A stretch of DNA of 64,000 nucleotides from Pseudoselenomonas ruminantium (GCF_900142515.1 NZ_FRBC01000014.1:18019-82018), one strand, 5' to 3'. Counted from the stretch's first letter, positions 34,548-44,110 are shown. Program-made: numbers and translations. The notes: generated from the sequence alone by a model not told the origin.

Positions 34548-35495
34548 ATGATGCTGGTGCTGGCTATCCTGGCCGGTATCTGTCAGGGCGTGGCCGTGTT
34601 TTCACCCGGAGAGGTCCTGCGGATATTGTTGGAGGGCGGGGCCAGTGAATATTATAATATTCTCTATCACATCCGCCTGCCCCGCCTGCTTACGGGAGTC
34701 CTGACCGGCATAAATCTGGCTTTGGCCGGCTGCATCCTTCAGGGCATCCTGCGCAATCCCCTGGCCGACCCCGGGATTATCGGGGTCTCGGCAGGAGCTG
34801 GTCTGGCAGCCATGGTGGTGATGATCATCTTCCCGGATAGCACATCGCTGGTGCCTCTGGTGGCCTTTATCGGAGCCATGGCTTCTGTGGCATTGGTCTT
34901 TTCCCTGTCCTGGGAAAACGGCGTACAGCCCCTGCGCATGGTGCTGGCCGGTGTGGCGGTGGCCGTCTTTTTCGGCGGAGCCATGACTGCTTTGATGGTC
35001 TTTTATTCTGACCGGGTGCAGGGGACGGTGAACTGGATGGCGGGAGGCTTTGCTGGCCGCAGTTGGAGTCATGTCCATATGGTGCTGCCTTATACCCTCC
35101 TGGGACTGGCGGGTACTTTTCTGGGCAGCCGTTGGCTCAATGCCTTGCAGATGGGGGAGGATACTGCCCGCAGCTTGGGGGTAAAAGTGGAGCAGGTGCG
35201 CTTGTGCCTGCTCGTGCTGGCAGCCCTGCTGGCGGCTTCGGCAGTCAGTGCTGCCGGTATGCTGGGCTTTGTGGGATTGGTCATTCCCCATATGGTGCGG
35301 CTGGTGACAGGGTCAGACTTCGACTACCTGCTGCCTGCCTCGGCTCTTTGGGGAGCGGCGCTGGTGGCAGGTGCCGATGTGGCAGCCCGGGTCGCTTTTG
35401 CTCCGATTGAGATTCCCGTGGGAGTATTCATGTCCTTCATCGGTGCGCCCTTTTTCCTCTATCTGCTGAAAAAAGGTATGAAAGGAGGGCGATAG
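34548..35495 (+). CDS. FecCD family ABC transporter permease, N-terminus apparently frameshifted
   Basis: A 315-residue FecCD/BtuC-type permease with LRNPLADPGIIGVSAGAGLA, the VNWMAGGFAGRSW block and LGFVGLVIPHMVRLVTGSD. The natural start is probably ATG 34465, directly after the flavodoxin stop, encoding a 28-residue basic N-terminus. That frame meets a stop right after a run of six G (34542-34547). With seven G it would join the main frame and give a complete first helix. The internal ATG 34548 has no properly spaced ribosome site. Either a sequencing or assembly error, a real mutation, or a phase-variable tract is possible. Confidence 0.85.
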   Translation: MMLVLAILAGICQGVAVFSPGEVLRILLEGGASEYYNILYHIRLPRLLTGVLTGINLALAGCILQGILRNPLADPGIIGVSAGAGLAAMVVMIIFPDSTSLVPLVAFIGAMASVALVFSLSWENGVQPLRMVLAGVAVAVFFGGAMTALMVFYSDRVQGTVNWMAGGFAGRSWSHVHMVLPYTLLGLAGTFLGSRWLNALQMGEDTARSLGVKVEQVRLCLLVLAALLAASAVSAAGMLGFVGLVIPHMVRLVTGSDFDYLLPASALWGAALVAGADVAARVAFAPIEIPVGVFMSFIGAPFFLYLLKKGMKGGR

Positions 35496-35496
35496 G

Positions 35497-36306
35497 ATGA
35501 AGGTACAGGAAATCATCTTGCAGGCTGACCACCTGCGTCTGGAATATGGCCGACAGCTGGTGGCAGAGGATTTGAACCTGACTGTCCGGCGGGCGGAAAT
35601 AGCCGCCATCATCGGGCCCAATGGTTCCGGCAAGTCCACTTTGCTGAAGGCTATGGCCCGGTTGTTGCCTCCAGCGGCAGGCCGGCTGACCCTGCTGGGA
35701 AGAGATTTATGGCAGCTGCCGGAGAAAGAAGCAGCACGGAAGATTGCCTTCATGCCCCAGAGCGCCATGCTGCCGCCGGATCTGACGGTGGCGGAAGTAG
35801 TGCGCATGGGCCGGCTGCCACATCGCAGTTTCTGGAGTTCCTTTCAGGCGGCGGATGAGGAAATCTGCCGGCAGGTCATGGAACTTACCGGCTTGCTGTC
35901 ATATGCCCGGCGTCCGCTGGGCTCCTTGTCCGGAGGTGAACGGCAGCGGGCCCGTCTGGCTCTGGCCTTGGCTCAGCAGCCGGAAATCCTGTTGCTGGAT
36001 GAACCCACTACCTATCTGCACGATATTCATCAGCTGGAGTTGATGAATATCGTGCAGGAACTCCATCAGAGGCTGGGGCTGACGGTGTTGATGGTATTGC
36101 ATGACCTCAATCAGGCTGTTCGTTACAGCCAGCGGCTTGTGGCCTTGCAAAGAGGATGCATTATCGCCGATGGCCCGGTAGCAGATGTGTTTGACAGTGA
36201 TCTGGTGCGGGATCTTTACGGTGTGGAAAATGAAATCAAGGCGGTGGAGGTCAATGGCCATGTCGAGCAGGTCTTTTTCCCCGCTGCTGTATGTGGAGAG
36301 GTTTAA
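35497..36306 (+). CDS. ABC transporter ATPase for iron/heme import
   Basis: A 269-residue nucleotide-binding subunit of the FecE/HmuV type. Walker A is IIGPNGSGKSTLLKAMARLL, the signature is LGSLSGGERQRARLALALAQ, and Walker B is EILLLDEPTTYLHDIHQLEL with the YLDI-like switch. It powers the FecCD permease immediately upstream (stop and start separated by one base). The final 40 residues are a family-typical extension. Confidence 0.92.
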   Translation: MKVQEIILQADHLRLEYGRQLVAEDLNLTVRRAEIAAIIGPNGSGKSTLLKAMARLLPPAAGRLTLLGRDLWQLPEKEAARKIAFMPQSAMLPPDLTVAEVVRMGRLPHRSFWSSFQAADEEICRQVMELTGLLSYARRPLGSLSGGERQRARLALALAQQPEILLLDEPTTYLHDIHQLELMNIVQELHQRLGLTVLMVLHDLNQAVRYSQRLVALQRGCIIADGPVADVFDSDLVRDLYGVENEIKAVEVNGHVEQVFFPAAVCGEV

Positions 36307-37050
36307 ATGTCCATTGTCGTTGAGAATGTAAATTGTTCTCGCAAAGGACGGAGCATCCTGCACAATGTTTCCTTGCAGGTACTGGCAGGGGAAGTCATGG
36401 GGCTCTTGGGGCCGAATGGCGCCGGGAAAACCACCCTGATCCGTCTGCTGTCCGGTCTGGCTCGTCCCGATAAAGGGCAGATCACGATACAGGGGGAGGA
36501 TGCTGCCGCACGCAGTGTGGCCTTTCGCCGTCTGCTGGGGCTGGTTCCGCAGGAGAACAATTTTGAAAGCGAGCTGACCATTGAGCAGAGCATGCTTTGT
36601 TATGCCAGGCTCTATGGCCTGCCTGAGCCAGCCGGACAGGTGAAGGCAATCTGTGAACGTTTCCGCATCGGGGAGTGGCGGCAGAAAAAGCCGGACAAGC
36701 TTTCCGGAGGCATGAAGCGGCGGGCCATGATTGCCCGGGCCATGCTGCCTGATCCGCAGGTGCTGCTGCTGGATGAGCCCAGCGTGGGGCTTGATCCGGA
36801 TATGCGCCAGGAAATCTGGCAGCTGTTGAAAGGTTTGCAGGCAGAGGGAAAGACCATCCTGCTCACCACTCACTATATGGAGGAAGCAGAGGCGCTTTGC
36901 AGCCGTATTGCTTTTTTGCGTGGGGGGCAGCTGCTCTATACGGGCACTTGCGCGGATATGCGTCACTGGCTTTCTCCACAAAAGGCAATCAGTCTGGAAG
37001 ATGCTTTTGTGGAACTCAGCCACGGACAGCTGGCACAGGAGGTGGGCTGA
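36307..37050 (+). CDS. ABC-2 type exporter ATPase
   Basis: A 247-residue ATPase with Walker A LLGPNGAGKTTLIRLLSGLA, signature DKLSGGMKRRAMIARAMLPD and Walker B VLLLDEPSVGLDPDMRQEIW. The LLTTHYMEEAEALCSRIAFL tail is typical of DrrA/CcmA-like exporter ATPases rather than importers. It begins right after the HmuV-like gene and overlaps the permease (TGATG). It works with that permease to export an unknown substrate. Confidence 0.9.
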   Translation: MSIVVENVNCSRKGRSILHNVSLQVLAGEVMGLLGPNGAGKTTLIRLLSGLARPDKGQITIQGEDAAARSVAFRRLLGLVPQENNFESELTIEQSMLCYARLYGLPEPAGQVKAICERFRIGEWRQKKPDKLSGGMKRRAMIARAMLPDPQVLLLDEPSVGLDPDMRQEIWQLLKGLQAEGKTILLTTHYMEEAEALCSRIAFLRGGQLLYTGTCADMRHWLSPQKAISLEDAFVELSHGQLAQEVG

Positions 37051-37793
37051 TGCTTAGAGGCTTTTCTGCGGTGTTTTATCGGGAAATGCAGATGCTCATC
37101 AGCCGGATCGGTGGTTTGGGCTATCTGTTTTCCGGTCTGCTCTTTCCCATGATCTACCTGTTGGCCTTTGGCTGGGGACTGGGAGACCGAGTGGCGGTGG
37201 CCGGTGGCTACTTTGCTTATCTGGCCAAGGGGATGCTGGCCATCACTGTCATGATGAACGGGTTCCAGCAGACGGCGCTGTCCGTCAGTGCTGCCCGTTT
37301 CTATTACCGCAACTTTTCCACGCTGCGCCTGAGTCCCATCAGCGACAGTGCCCTGGTTTTCGGCATCGCCCTGGCGGGGACGGTGCGGGCGTTGGCCGCA
37401 GCGGCGGTGATCTTCCTGACGGCGCGTTTGTTTTTTGGCTTGGAAATCTTATCCCTGCCCGGGCTGGGAGGACTGGTGTTGACCGCCTTTGCCTTTGCGG
37501 CCTTCGGAGTGGCGGTGGGGTTGTCCATCAAAGGACAGGAGCAATTTTCCATTATCATCAATTTTTTTATCACCCCGATGACTTTTTTCTGCGGCTCTTT
37601 TTTCCCCGTGGCCAATCTGCCGGAAGCTGTGCGGCAGGTGGTGCAGTTCCTGCCCTTGTCTTTGACCAACCAGTTGCTGCGGGCGGACAGCTTCGGGGAA
37701 AGCAGCTTGTGGGAAGCCGGCTTGCTGCTGGCCATAACCCTATGTACTTACGCTTATGGCGTATATCGTGTGCATGGTTACCGTGAATTTTAA
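37050..37793 (+). CDS. ABC-2 type permease
   Basis: A 247-residue membrane protein with six hydrophobic helices. It starts at ATG 37050, overlapping the ATPase stop as TGATG; longer upstream starts fall inside the ATPase gene. Family features are RGFSAVFYREMQMLISRIGG, NFFITPMTFFCGSFFPVANL and the closing LPLSLTNQLLRAD. It forms an exporter with the preceding ATPase. Within a heme locus it could export heme or a ring-opened product, but the substrate cannot be read. Confidence 0.88.
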   Translation: MLRGFSAVFYREMQMLISRIGGLGYLFSGLLFPMIYLLAFGWGLGDRVAVAGGYFAYLAKGMLAITVMMNGFQQTALSVSAARFYYRNFSTLRLSPISDSALVFGIALAGTVRALAAAAVIFLTARLFFGLEILSLPGLGGLVLTAFAFAAFGVAVGLSIKGQEQFSIIINFFITPMTFFCGSFFPVANLPEAVRQVVQFLPLSLTNQLLRADSFGESSLWEAGLLLAITLCTYAYGVYRVHGYREF

Positions 37794-37866
37794 GTTCAGC
37801 AATTTGGGACGGAAAGTCCCTTGCAATAGTCGTATTTCTGGATATTTTTAGAGAAAGAGGATTTGC

Positions 37867-39822
37867 ATGATCAGAAAACTTGCCAAGAAGAAACATATGT
37901 TGTTAGTTGCTGCCGTTATCGGCACGTCTGCCTGTGGTCAGGCTGATGCAGCCGACAGCATCCAGACCCGGGATGTGGTGGTGACGGCTTCCCGCACGGA
38001 ACAGGAAGTGAAGGAGACCCCGGCTGCCGTGGAGGTCATCACCCAAGAGGATATCGAAAAGATGGGGGCTGAGAACTTAGCCCAGGCGCTGCAGCTGGCT
38101 ACGGGCATCAATGTGCTGGAAAATGGCATGGTGGGCAACCAGTCCTCCCTGCGGGGCATGAATACCAACCAGACCCTCATTCTCATTGACGGCCGCCGGG
38201 TGCGCACGGAAAACACCAGTGAGACCCAGAACTATTATGAGCTCCAGCGGGTGAATATGGACAGAGTGGAGCGCATCGAGATTGTCCGGGGGGCAGTGAG
38301 TTCTCTCTATGGCTCGGAGGCTCTCGGAGGTGTAATCAATATCATCACGAAAAAACCGGGCACCCAGGGTGGTACGGTGAGTGCCGATTGGACTTCCCGC
38401 CAGAAGGATGCAGGGTTCCGTTACGATTTGGGCAAGAATGGCAAATGGGCCTGGGCACTGAATGGCAAGGTCAGTGACATCCGGCGGCGCATGAGTGGAG
38501 CTTCCTCCAATCAGTACGGGAAAAAGTATTTCTTTGGTCTGGATGGACGTATGGATGTGGCAGACAACAAGCAGCTGGATTTCTTCGCGGATTTCCTGGA
38601 TGAAGACCTCTATATGATTGATTCGGCTGCTGCCGGTACGGATTATGATCATCGCCGGGCATCCACAGGACTGAAATATTCCGGCAAGGATAAGCAGGGG
38701 GACTACGAGATGCAGGTCTACTACACCTATTTTGACAAGGACCAGCGTACTCGCAATCGCAATACCCATGTACTGACCAGTTTTGATGATATGACCTTCA
38801 ACTCCTATGTGGCAGATGGCAGACGCACCTTCAATCTGGGAGATCAGCATATTCTCACGGTGGGGGGCGAGTACCGGCAGGAGGATTATGAAAGTACCCG
38901 TATCAAAAAAGGCAATGCCAGCACCATCACCCGAGAAGGTATTACCAATAATATTTCCAAAGTGACCATGAATCATGGTGCCCTGTATTTGCAGGATGAG
39001 TTCATGGCTACGGATAAATGGCTGTTGATTCCATCGGTGCGCTGGGATCACAACAATGACTTCGGTGATGAAGTGACAGGCAAACTGGGAACTACCTACA
39101 AGTTCAGCAAAAATGCCCGTTTCAAGGCTAACGTAGGTTCTGCATACCGTGCGCCTACAGCTTCGGAACTCTATTTCAATTGGCAGCATACACCAACCGC
39201 TATTATGACGGTGAATATCCAGGGAAATCCTGACCTGAAGCCAGAAAAATCCCTGAACTTCGATTTGGGACTGGAAGCGGAGCATGGGAATACTTCTGGT
39301 AAATTCACGTATTTCCATAATAAGGTAGATGATCTCATCAATCTCAACACTACGATAACCCGGGCTATGGTGCCCGGTGCCGGTATACGCATTACGGCCA
39401 ACGGCCGGTATGAAAACGTGGACAAGGCGACGGTGCAAGGTCTGGAACTGGAGGCCAGACAGAAGTTGGGCAAGTTCTTTACCCTGCGGAGCACTTATAC
39501 CTATCTCGATGCCCGGGATGATAGCACGAATGCCTTCCTGACAGGTCGTGCACGCCATAAGACATCTCTGCAGCTGATGTATGCTGATACACAACATGGC
39601 TGGGATGCCACACTCTGGAATGATTGGCTGACGGGCTATCATTATACGGAAAGCAGCACAGCGAAGGAAACTGGCGAAAGCATCATGAATCTGGTTGTGA
39701 ACAAGAAGTTCAATAAGACCGTCAGTGCTTACTTCGGCATCAGCAATCTCACCAACCGCAAGAATGATGTGCTCTATTATGATGGGCGCATCTGGCGCGG
39801 GGGCGTGAAGGTGAATTTCTAA
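37867..39822 (+). CDS. TonB-dependent outer-membrane receptor (second)
   Basis: A 651-residue receptor with a signal peptide (about residues 1-29). The TonB box lies near RDVVVTASR, and the plug has VITQEDIEKMGAENLAQALQ, LILIDGRRVR and IEIVRGAVSSLYGSEALGGV. The barrel carries SAYRAPTASELYFNW and NPDLKPEKSLNFDLGLE and ends in GGVKVNF. It resembles BtuB/FepA/HmuR-type receptors for vitamin B12, siderophores or heme. The FRAP-NPDL region (here YRAP..NPDL) is often seen in heme receptors, which supports heme. Confidence 0.92.
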   Translation: MIRKLAKKKHMLLVAAVIGTSACGQADAADSIQTRDVVVTASRTEQEVKETPAAVEVITQEDIEKMGAENLAQALQLATGINVLENGMVGNQSSLRGMNTNQTLILIDGRRVRTENTSETQNYYELQRVNMDRVERIEIVRGAVSSLYGSEALGGVINIITKKPGTQGGTVSADWTSRQKDAGFRYDLGKNGKWAWALNGKVSDIRRRMSGASSNQYGKKYFFGLDGRMDVADNKQLDFFADFLDEDLYMIDSAAAGTDYDHRRASTGLKYSGKDKQGDYEMQVYYTYFDKDQRTRNRNTHVLTSFDDMTFNSYVADGRRTFNLGDQHILTVGGEYRQEDYESTRIKKGNASTITREGITNNISKVTMNHGALYLQDEFMATDKWLLIPSVRWDHNNDFGDEVTGKLGTTYKFSKNARFKANVGSAYRAPTASELYFNWQHTPTAIMTVNIQGNPDLKPEKSLNFDLGLEAEHGNTSGKFTYFHNKVDDLINLNTTITRAMVPGAGIRITANGRYENVDKATVQGLELEARQKLGKFFTLRSTYTYLDARDDSTNAFLTGRARHKTSLQLMYADTQHGWDATLWNDWLTGYHYTESSTAKETGESIMNLVVNKKFNKTVSAYFGISNLTNRKNDVLYYDGRIWRGGVKVNF

Positions 39823-39832
39823 AGGAGAGATC

Positions 39833-40777
39833 ATGCGTAAATTCATGGCGATTTTCGCCTGTCTTTGCCTGCTGGGGGCGGCAGCTGTTTTCTTGCTGCC
39901 TCAGGCGGGGATGGCAGGCAATCAGGAAAATATCCGGCTGGTGACGGACAGTACGGGCCGGGAGGTCAGGATCCCCCAGCATCCCAAACGCGTGGTTATC
40001 CTGAACGCGTCCAATATCGATTTGTATGTGGCCGCTGGCGGTGAGGATACCATTGTGGGCAAGGCCTCGTCTAAGGCACTTTCGCCAGAGGTCGTGAAGG
40101 CCACGGAAAAGGCTGCCGAAGTGGGCATCATCCATTCCCCGGACGTGGAAAAGATATTGAGTCTCAAGCCGGATCTGGTTATCGGCACCAATGTGCCCTT
40201 CCATACCAATTTGGCCGATACTTTGGCGCAGGCAGGGATCCCACTTTATATCCAGTCTTTGGACAGCATGGAGGAACTGACGACTGCCTTGCAGTTTTAT
40301 GGCACGCTGACAGGCGAAGAAGCGAAAGCGCAGGCTGCCGTGGCGAAAATGGCAGCATCTATGGCGGCGGTCAAGGGCCGGACGGCAGGGAAAAATCCTC
40401 CTAAAAGCCTTATTGTCTTCGGTTCGCCGGATAGTTTCAACATGGGAACCGGCAAATGTTTTACCGGCAGTCTCCTGAATGAGCTGGGTGGCGGCAATAT
40501 CGCTGACCAGGCGCAGGGCGAGGGCGGCTATCTGCCCATCAGCATGGAATTTGTCGCTCGGGAAAACCCTGAGGTCATATTCATCATCATGCACGGTCAG
40601 GCTGAGGAGCTGGAAGCCAAGATGCGTCAGGAACTGGCTTCCAGCGAGGCATGGCAGAATATCGCTGCCGTCCAGCAGGGAAGGGTCTATATCCTGCCCT
40701 ATGAGCTGTTCGCCGTCAATCCCGGTGTAAGGACTGCCGAAGCTTTACAGGTGCTGGCTGAAGATATGTACCGATGA
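39833..40777 (+). CDS. Periplasmic iron/heme-binding protein of ABC importer
   Basis: A 314-residue BtuF/HmuT-type binding protein with signal peptide (about residues 1-28, ending GMAGN). Then come VTDSTGREVRIPQHPKRVVI and ILSLKPDLVIGTNVPF, with the closing helix in ALQVLAEDMYR. It delivers substrate from the receptors to the FecCD permease, although it sits 4.3 kb from it, after the exporter and second receptor. It is the last gene before a terminator. No clear lipobox is seen, so it is probably soluble in the periplasm. Confidence 0.9.
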   Translation: MRKFMAIFACLCLLGAAAVFLLPQAGMAGNQENIRLVTDSTGREVRIPQHPKRVVILNASNIDLYVAAGGEDTIVGKASSKALSPEVVKATEKAAEVGIIHSPDVEKILSLKPDLVIGTNVPFHTNLADTLAQAGIPLYIQSLDSMEELTTALQFYGTLTGEEAKAQAAVAKMAASMAAVKGRTAGKNPPKSLIVFGSPDSFNMGTGKCFTGSLLNELGGGNIADQAQGEGGYLPISMEFVARENPEVIFIIMHGQAEELEAKMRQELASSEAWQNIAAVQQGRVYILPYELFAVNPGVRTAEALQVLAEDMYR

Positions 40778-40863
40778 AAGGGCTTGTGGAATCATAAAGA
40801 CAAGGGAATTCCCTGAAGACTGCATGTTTATGTAAAATTCTAACAATTTCATAGCCAAAATCA

Positions 40864-40907
40864 GGCTTAGATGTTACAATATATAGTAATATCTAAGTCT
40901 TTTTGTC
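40864..40907 (+). terminator. Terminator of heme/iron locus
   Basis: GGCTTAGATGTTAC pairs with GTAATATCTAAGTC, followed by TTTTTGTC. It closes the 13-kb operon. Confidence 0.85.
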
Positions 40908-40941
40908 TTTGGAATTATTATGCAGGGATGAGGTGAGCGAT

Positions 40942-42558
40942 ATGGCAATGGTTGAATTAAAAGATCTGGCAGAAGCGGCGCAGCAGAAATATGCGTCGGA
41001 AATCGTGGCAGGATTGGTCAATAATGAAATCCGGGATTTGCAGAGCGAGATCGATCCGTCAGGCAAGATTGACTTCATCGAACTGGACAGCAGCCGGGGC
41101 TGGAAGATTTATCGGCGCACGGTGCTGTTTGTCTTGTTCACGGCTGTGCATGAGTTGTTTCCGTCTGTGGAAGTAGTGGCTCAGTTCAGTGCCAATAAGG
41201 GGCTCTTCTGTGAGCTGCGTCATTTCCATGACCTGAGTGAAAATGGTGTGGGCCTGATTGAGACGCGGATGCGGGAAATCATTGCTGAAGACCGTCCTAT
41301 CATCAAGATGAAGATGGAAAAAGCGCAGGCTGTGCGGATTTTCAAGAATAATCGGCAGATTGAGAAAGCCAACCTCGTTTCCTCGCTGAAAATGGAGATG
41401 GTGAGCCTTTATCAGTGTGGGGAATTCTATGATTACCTCTATGGCGTGATGATTGGCCACACGGGGAGCCTGGGCCGCTTTGCCCTCGATTTTGAGGCGG
41501 GCGGGATCTTGCTGCGGATTCCGGATCTGGATACTGGAGGGGAAGTGAGAGAACGGCTGCCACAACCGAAACTGAGCCAGGTGCTCGCTGAATCCCGGGA
41601 ATGGGCGGCAGCTCTCAGGTGCAATTTCGTGCCGGATCTCAATCGGATCAACCGTCATGGAGGAATCGGTGAGCTGATCCGCGTTTCTGAGGCCTTGCAG
41701 GAGAAAAGCATTGCCCATATTGCTGACCATATTGCAGCGCACAAGAAAACGATGCGCCTGATTTTGATTGCCGGGCCGTCATCTTCGGGCAAGACTTCCT
41801 TTGCCCAGCGTCTGCGGGTGCAGCTGCTGGCTGACAAATTGATGCCTGTATCGATTTCGTTGGATGATTATTTTGTGAATCGGGAGGATACCCCCCGAAA
41901 GCCAACGGGGGAATATGATTACGAATGTCTGGATGCATTGGATGTGGAACTTTTTAATCAGCATATGCTGGCGTTGCTGGCTGGCGAGGAAATCATCCTG
42001 CCGCGTTATAATTTCCTCACAGGGTACCGGGAATGGGATGAGACACGGCGGCTGGCGGTGAGCCGGGAGCAGCCAATCATTGTGGAGGGGATACATGGGC
42101 TTAATGAACGGCTCAGTGAGTATGTGCCACATAGCCGTAAGTTCAAGATCTACATCAGCGCCTTGACGCAGCTCAATATTGATGCGCATAATCGTATTGC
42201 AACTACCGATGCACGTTTGATCCGCCGTTTGGTGCGTGATTATCAGTTTAGGGGCTCAGGGGCACTCAAGACATTGAAGCAGTGGAAGGATGTGCGGGAA
42301 GGGGAGGAGAAGAATATTTTCCCCTTCCAGGAAGAAGCGGATGTGATGTTCAATTCCGCTTTGATTTATGAACTGGGAATTTTGAAGCGTTATGCTTATC
42401 CATTGCTGCAGAATGTGCCGCAGGATATTCCGGAACATGCAGAAGCCAAACGTTTGCTGGACATTTTGCAATACTTTGATGATATTGATGAAGAGGAAGA
42501 GGTCCCGAATAATTCTCTTCTCAGGGAGTTTATCGGAAAATCTGTGTTCTTCAAATAA
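40942..42558 (+). CDS. Uridine kinase-like nucleoside kinase
   Basis: A 538-residue protein with ATG 40942 after GATGAGGTG. The N-terminal ~270 residues resemble the accessory domain of threonyl-tRNA synthetases (RHFHDLSENGVGLIETRMRE, IIAEDRPIIKMKM). The C-terminal domain is a P-loop phosphoribulokinase/uridine kinase with LIAGPSSSGKTSFAQRL, VSISLDDYFVNREDTPRK and IIVEGIHGLNERL. This two-domain protein is widespread in Firmicutes. It probably phosphorylates a nucleoside; its exact substrate is not established from sequence. Confidence 0.88.
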   Translation: MAMVELKDLAEAAQQKYASEIVAGLVNNEIRDLQSEIDPSGKIDFIELDSSRGWKIYRRTVLFVLFTAVHELFPSVEVVAQFSANKGLFCELRHFHDLSENGVGLIETRMREIIAEDRPIIKMKMEKAQAVRIFKNNRQIEKANLVSSLKMEMVSLYQCGEFYDYLYGVMIGHTGSLGRFALDFEAGGILLRIPDLDTGGEVRERLPQPKLSQVLAESREWAAALRCNFVPDLNRINRHGGIGELIRVSEALQEKSIAHIADHIAAHKKTMRLILIAGPSSSGKTSFAQRLRVQLLADKLMPVSISLDDYFVNREDTPRKPTGEYDYECLDALDVELFNQHMLALLAGEEIILPRYNFLTGYREWDETRRLAVSREQPIIVEGIHGLNERLSEYVPHSRKFKIYISALTQLNIDAHNRIATTDARLIRRLVRDYQFRGSGALKTLKQWKDVREGEEKNIFPFQEEADVMFNSALIYELGILKRYAYPLLQNVPQDIPEHAEAKRLLDILQYFDDIDEEEEVPNNSLLREFIGKSVFFK

Positions 42559-42778
42559 GTCTGAAAATATTGTGATAATTGAAGAGTTTCGAAGAAAAAT
42601 GCTGAAAATCGTCATTTTTGTGAAACAGATGCATTGTTTGTTGTTTGCTAAACAGGCGATATCTTAGTATCATAAAGATAGTTAGGTGTATTGTCTGGTA
42701 ACAGGAAACATGGACACTGTATTGGATGATGCTCCTGACAATAAGAATTTCATATTTTTATTGAAGGAGGAGTTTCTT

Positions 42779-44047
42779 ATGAAAAAGACTCTCGTATCCG
42801 CTTTGACGGCAGCTTTGGTTGTCGGTGCTGCCAGCACGACGTTTGCTGCCAGCAATCCATTCTCCGATGTACCGGAGGGACATTGGGCCTATGAATCCAT
42901 CCAGAAGCTGGTGGATGACAATGTCATTGACGGTTATGGCGATGGCACCTTCCGCGGTGACCGCACCATCACGCGTTATGAAGCAGCTCAGATGGTAGCA
43001 AAGGCTATGGCCAAGAACCCCACGGGTGAGGACAAAACTGTTGTGGACAAGCTGCGTGCTGAATTTGCTGATGAACTCAACAATCTGGGCGTACGTGTCA
43101 GCGACTTGGAGCGCAATGCCGACAAGGTGAAATGGAATGGCGAAGCTCGTTTCACTTATACTAGCGACCGCAATAAGAACACGGCTGTTGGTACCAACAC
43201 TAAGGTAAACAGTGCGCCGTTGCTTTTCCGTTTGGAACCCTCGGCAGAAGTCAATGATCATTGGCATGTAAAAGCTCGTCTCGATGCTACGACCCATCTG
43301 AATACTGATGCTGCTAATAATAATTCCGATAGGGTTAAGCTGGTTCGTGCCTGGGCGCAGGGTGACTACGATAAATTCCAGGTCAAGCTCGGTAAATTCG
43401 GTTCCCTCAATGGTGACAGCATTGCTGATACCCAGTTCTCCGGTGCTGAAGTATCCTTCGGCAAGGAGGTAAAGGGTATTGTTGCAGCTGGCCGTTTGAG
43501 CACGAATGTTTATGGCGGTAATTATGCAAAGGCTGCTAATTATCAGTATCTCGGTGTAGAGGGTGCGGTGGACAGATTGTCCGGTGGTCTCTATCTGCAT
43601 CGTCTGAATACGAAGAGCCTTTCCGCTGCTGGTACGAGAACGGCGAAGTTCTTCAAGAACAACACGGAAGATACTTCCAATATCATTGCTGTCAAGGGTT
43701 CCTACAAGATTGGCAATAATGTGAAACTGAATGGTTTCTATTCCAACAACCCTGAAGCTGACAACTATAAGCAGGCTGCCAGTGCAGAAGTGAGCTACAA
43801 GGGTGCACAGAAAGCCAACCAGGGCACTTGGGGTGCATGGGTAGCATATCGTCATCTGGGCAGTGCAGCCATGGTTAAGTCCACCTATGATGTAATCAAA
43901 CCGGACTTCAAGGGCTGGGAAATCGGCGCCAACTATGCTCCGTTCAAGAACGTAGTGGCTACCGCCCGCTATGGTGATGCTAAGGAAATCTCCAACAGCA
44001 ACCAGAAGGAAAAGATTCTCTTCGGTCGTGTGCAGTTCTTCTTCTAA
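42779..44047 (+). CDS. SLH-domain outer-membrane porin (OmpM type)
   Basis: A 422-residue protein with signal peptide (residues 1-24, ending TTFAA). One S-layer homology domain follows (about 27-80: NPFSDVPEGHWAYESIQKLV, GYGDGTFRGDRTITRYEAAQ), then a short coiled region (LNNLGVRVSDLERNADKV) and a beta-barrel ending in RVQFFF. In Negativicutes such proteins tether the outer membrane to polyaminated peptidoglycan through the SLH domain and form the main porin. A strong AAGGAGGAG site and a following strong terminator suggest high single-gene expression. Confidence 0.93.
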   Translation: MKKTLVSALTAALVVGAASTTFAASNPFSDVPEGHWAYESIQKLVDDNVIDGYGDGTFRGDRTITRYEAAQMVAKAMAKNPTGEDKTVVDKLRAEFADELNNLGVRVSDLERNADKVKWNGEARFTYTSDRNKNTAVGTNTKVNSAPLLFRLEPSAEVNDHWHVKARLDATTHLNTDAANNNSDRVKLVRAWAQGDYDKFQVKLGKFGSLNGDSIADTQFSGAEVSFGKEVKGIVAAGRLSTNVYGGNYAKAANYQYLGVEGAVDRLSGGLYLHRLNTKSLSAAGTRTAKFFKNNTEDTSNIIAVKGSYKIGNNVKLNGFYSNNPEADNYKQAASAEVSYKGAQKANQGTWGAWVAYRHLGSAAMVKSTYDVIKPDFKGWEIGANYAPFKNVVATARYGDAKEISNSNQKEKILFGRVQFFF

Positions 44048-44068
44048 GAGTTGAACCTTCATAATATG

Positions 44069-44110
44069 AACCACCAGCAGAGCATATGCTGCTCTGTTGG
44101 TGGTTTTTTG
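44069..44110 (+). terminator. Porin terminator
   Basis: AACCACCAGCAGAGCA pairs with TGCTGCTCTGTTGGTGGTT, then TTTTTG, a long strong stem. Confidence 0.9.

Noticed and set aside
38077..39846. A 589-codon reverse-strand open frame opposite the second receptor
   Set aside because: The plus strand encodes a clear TonB receptor with plug and barrel motifs; the reverse frame has no recognisable features.
42758..44074. A 438-codon reverse-strand open frame opposite the SLH porin
   Set aside because: Shadow of the porin, whose signal peptide, SLH domain and ribosome site are clear.
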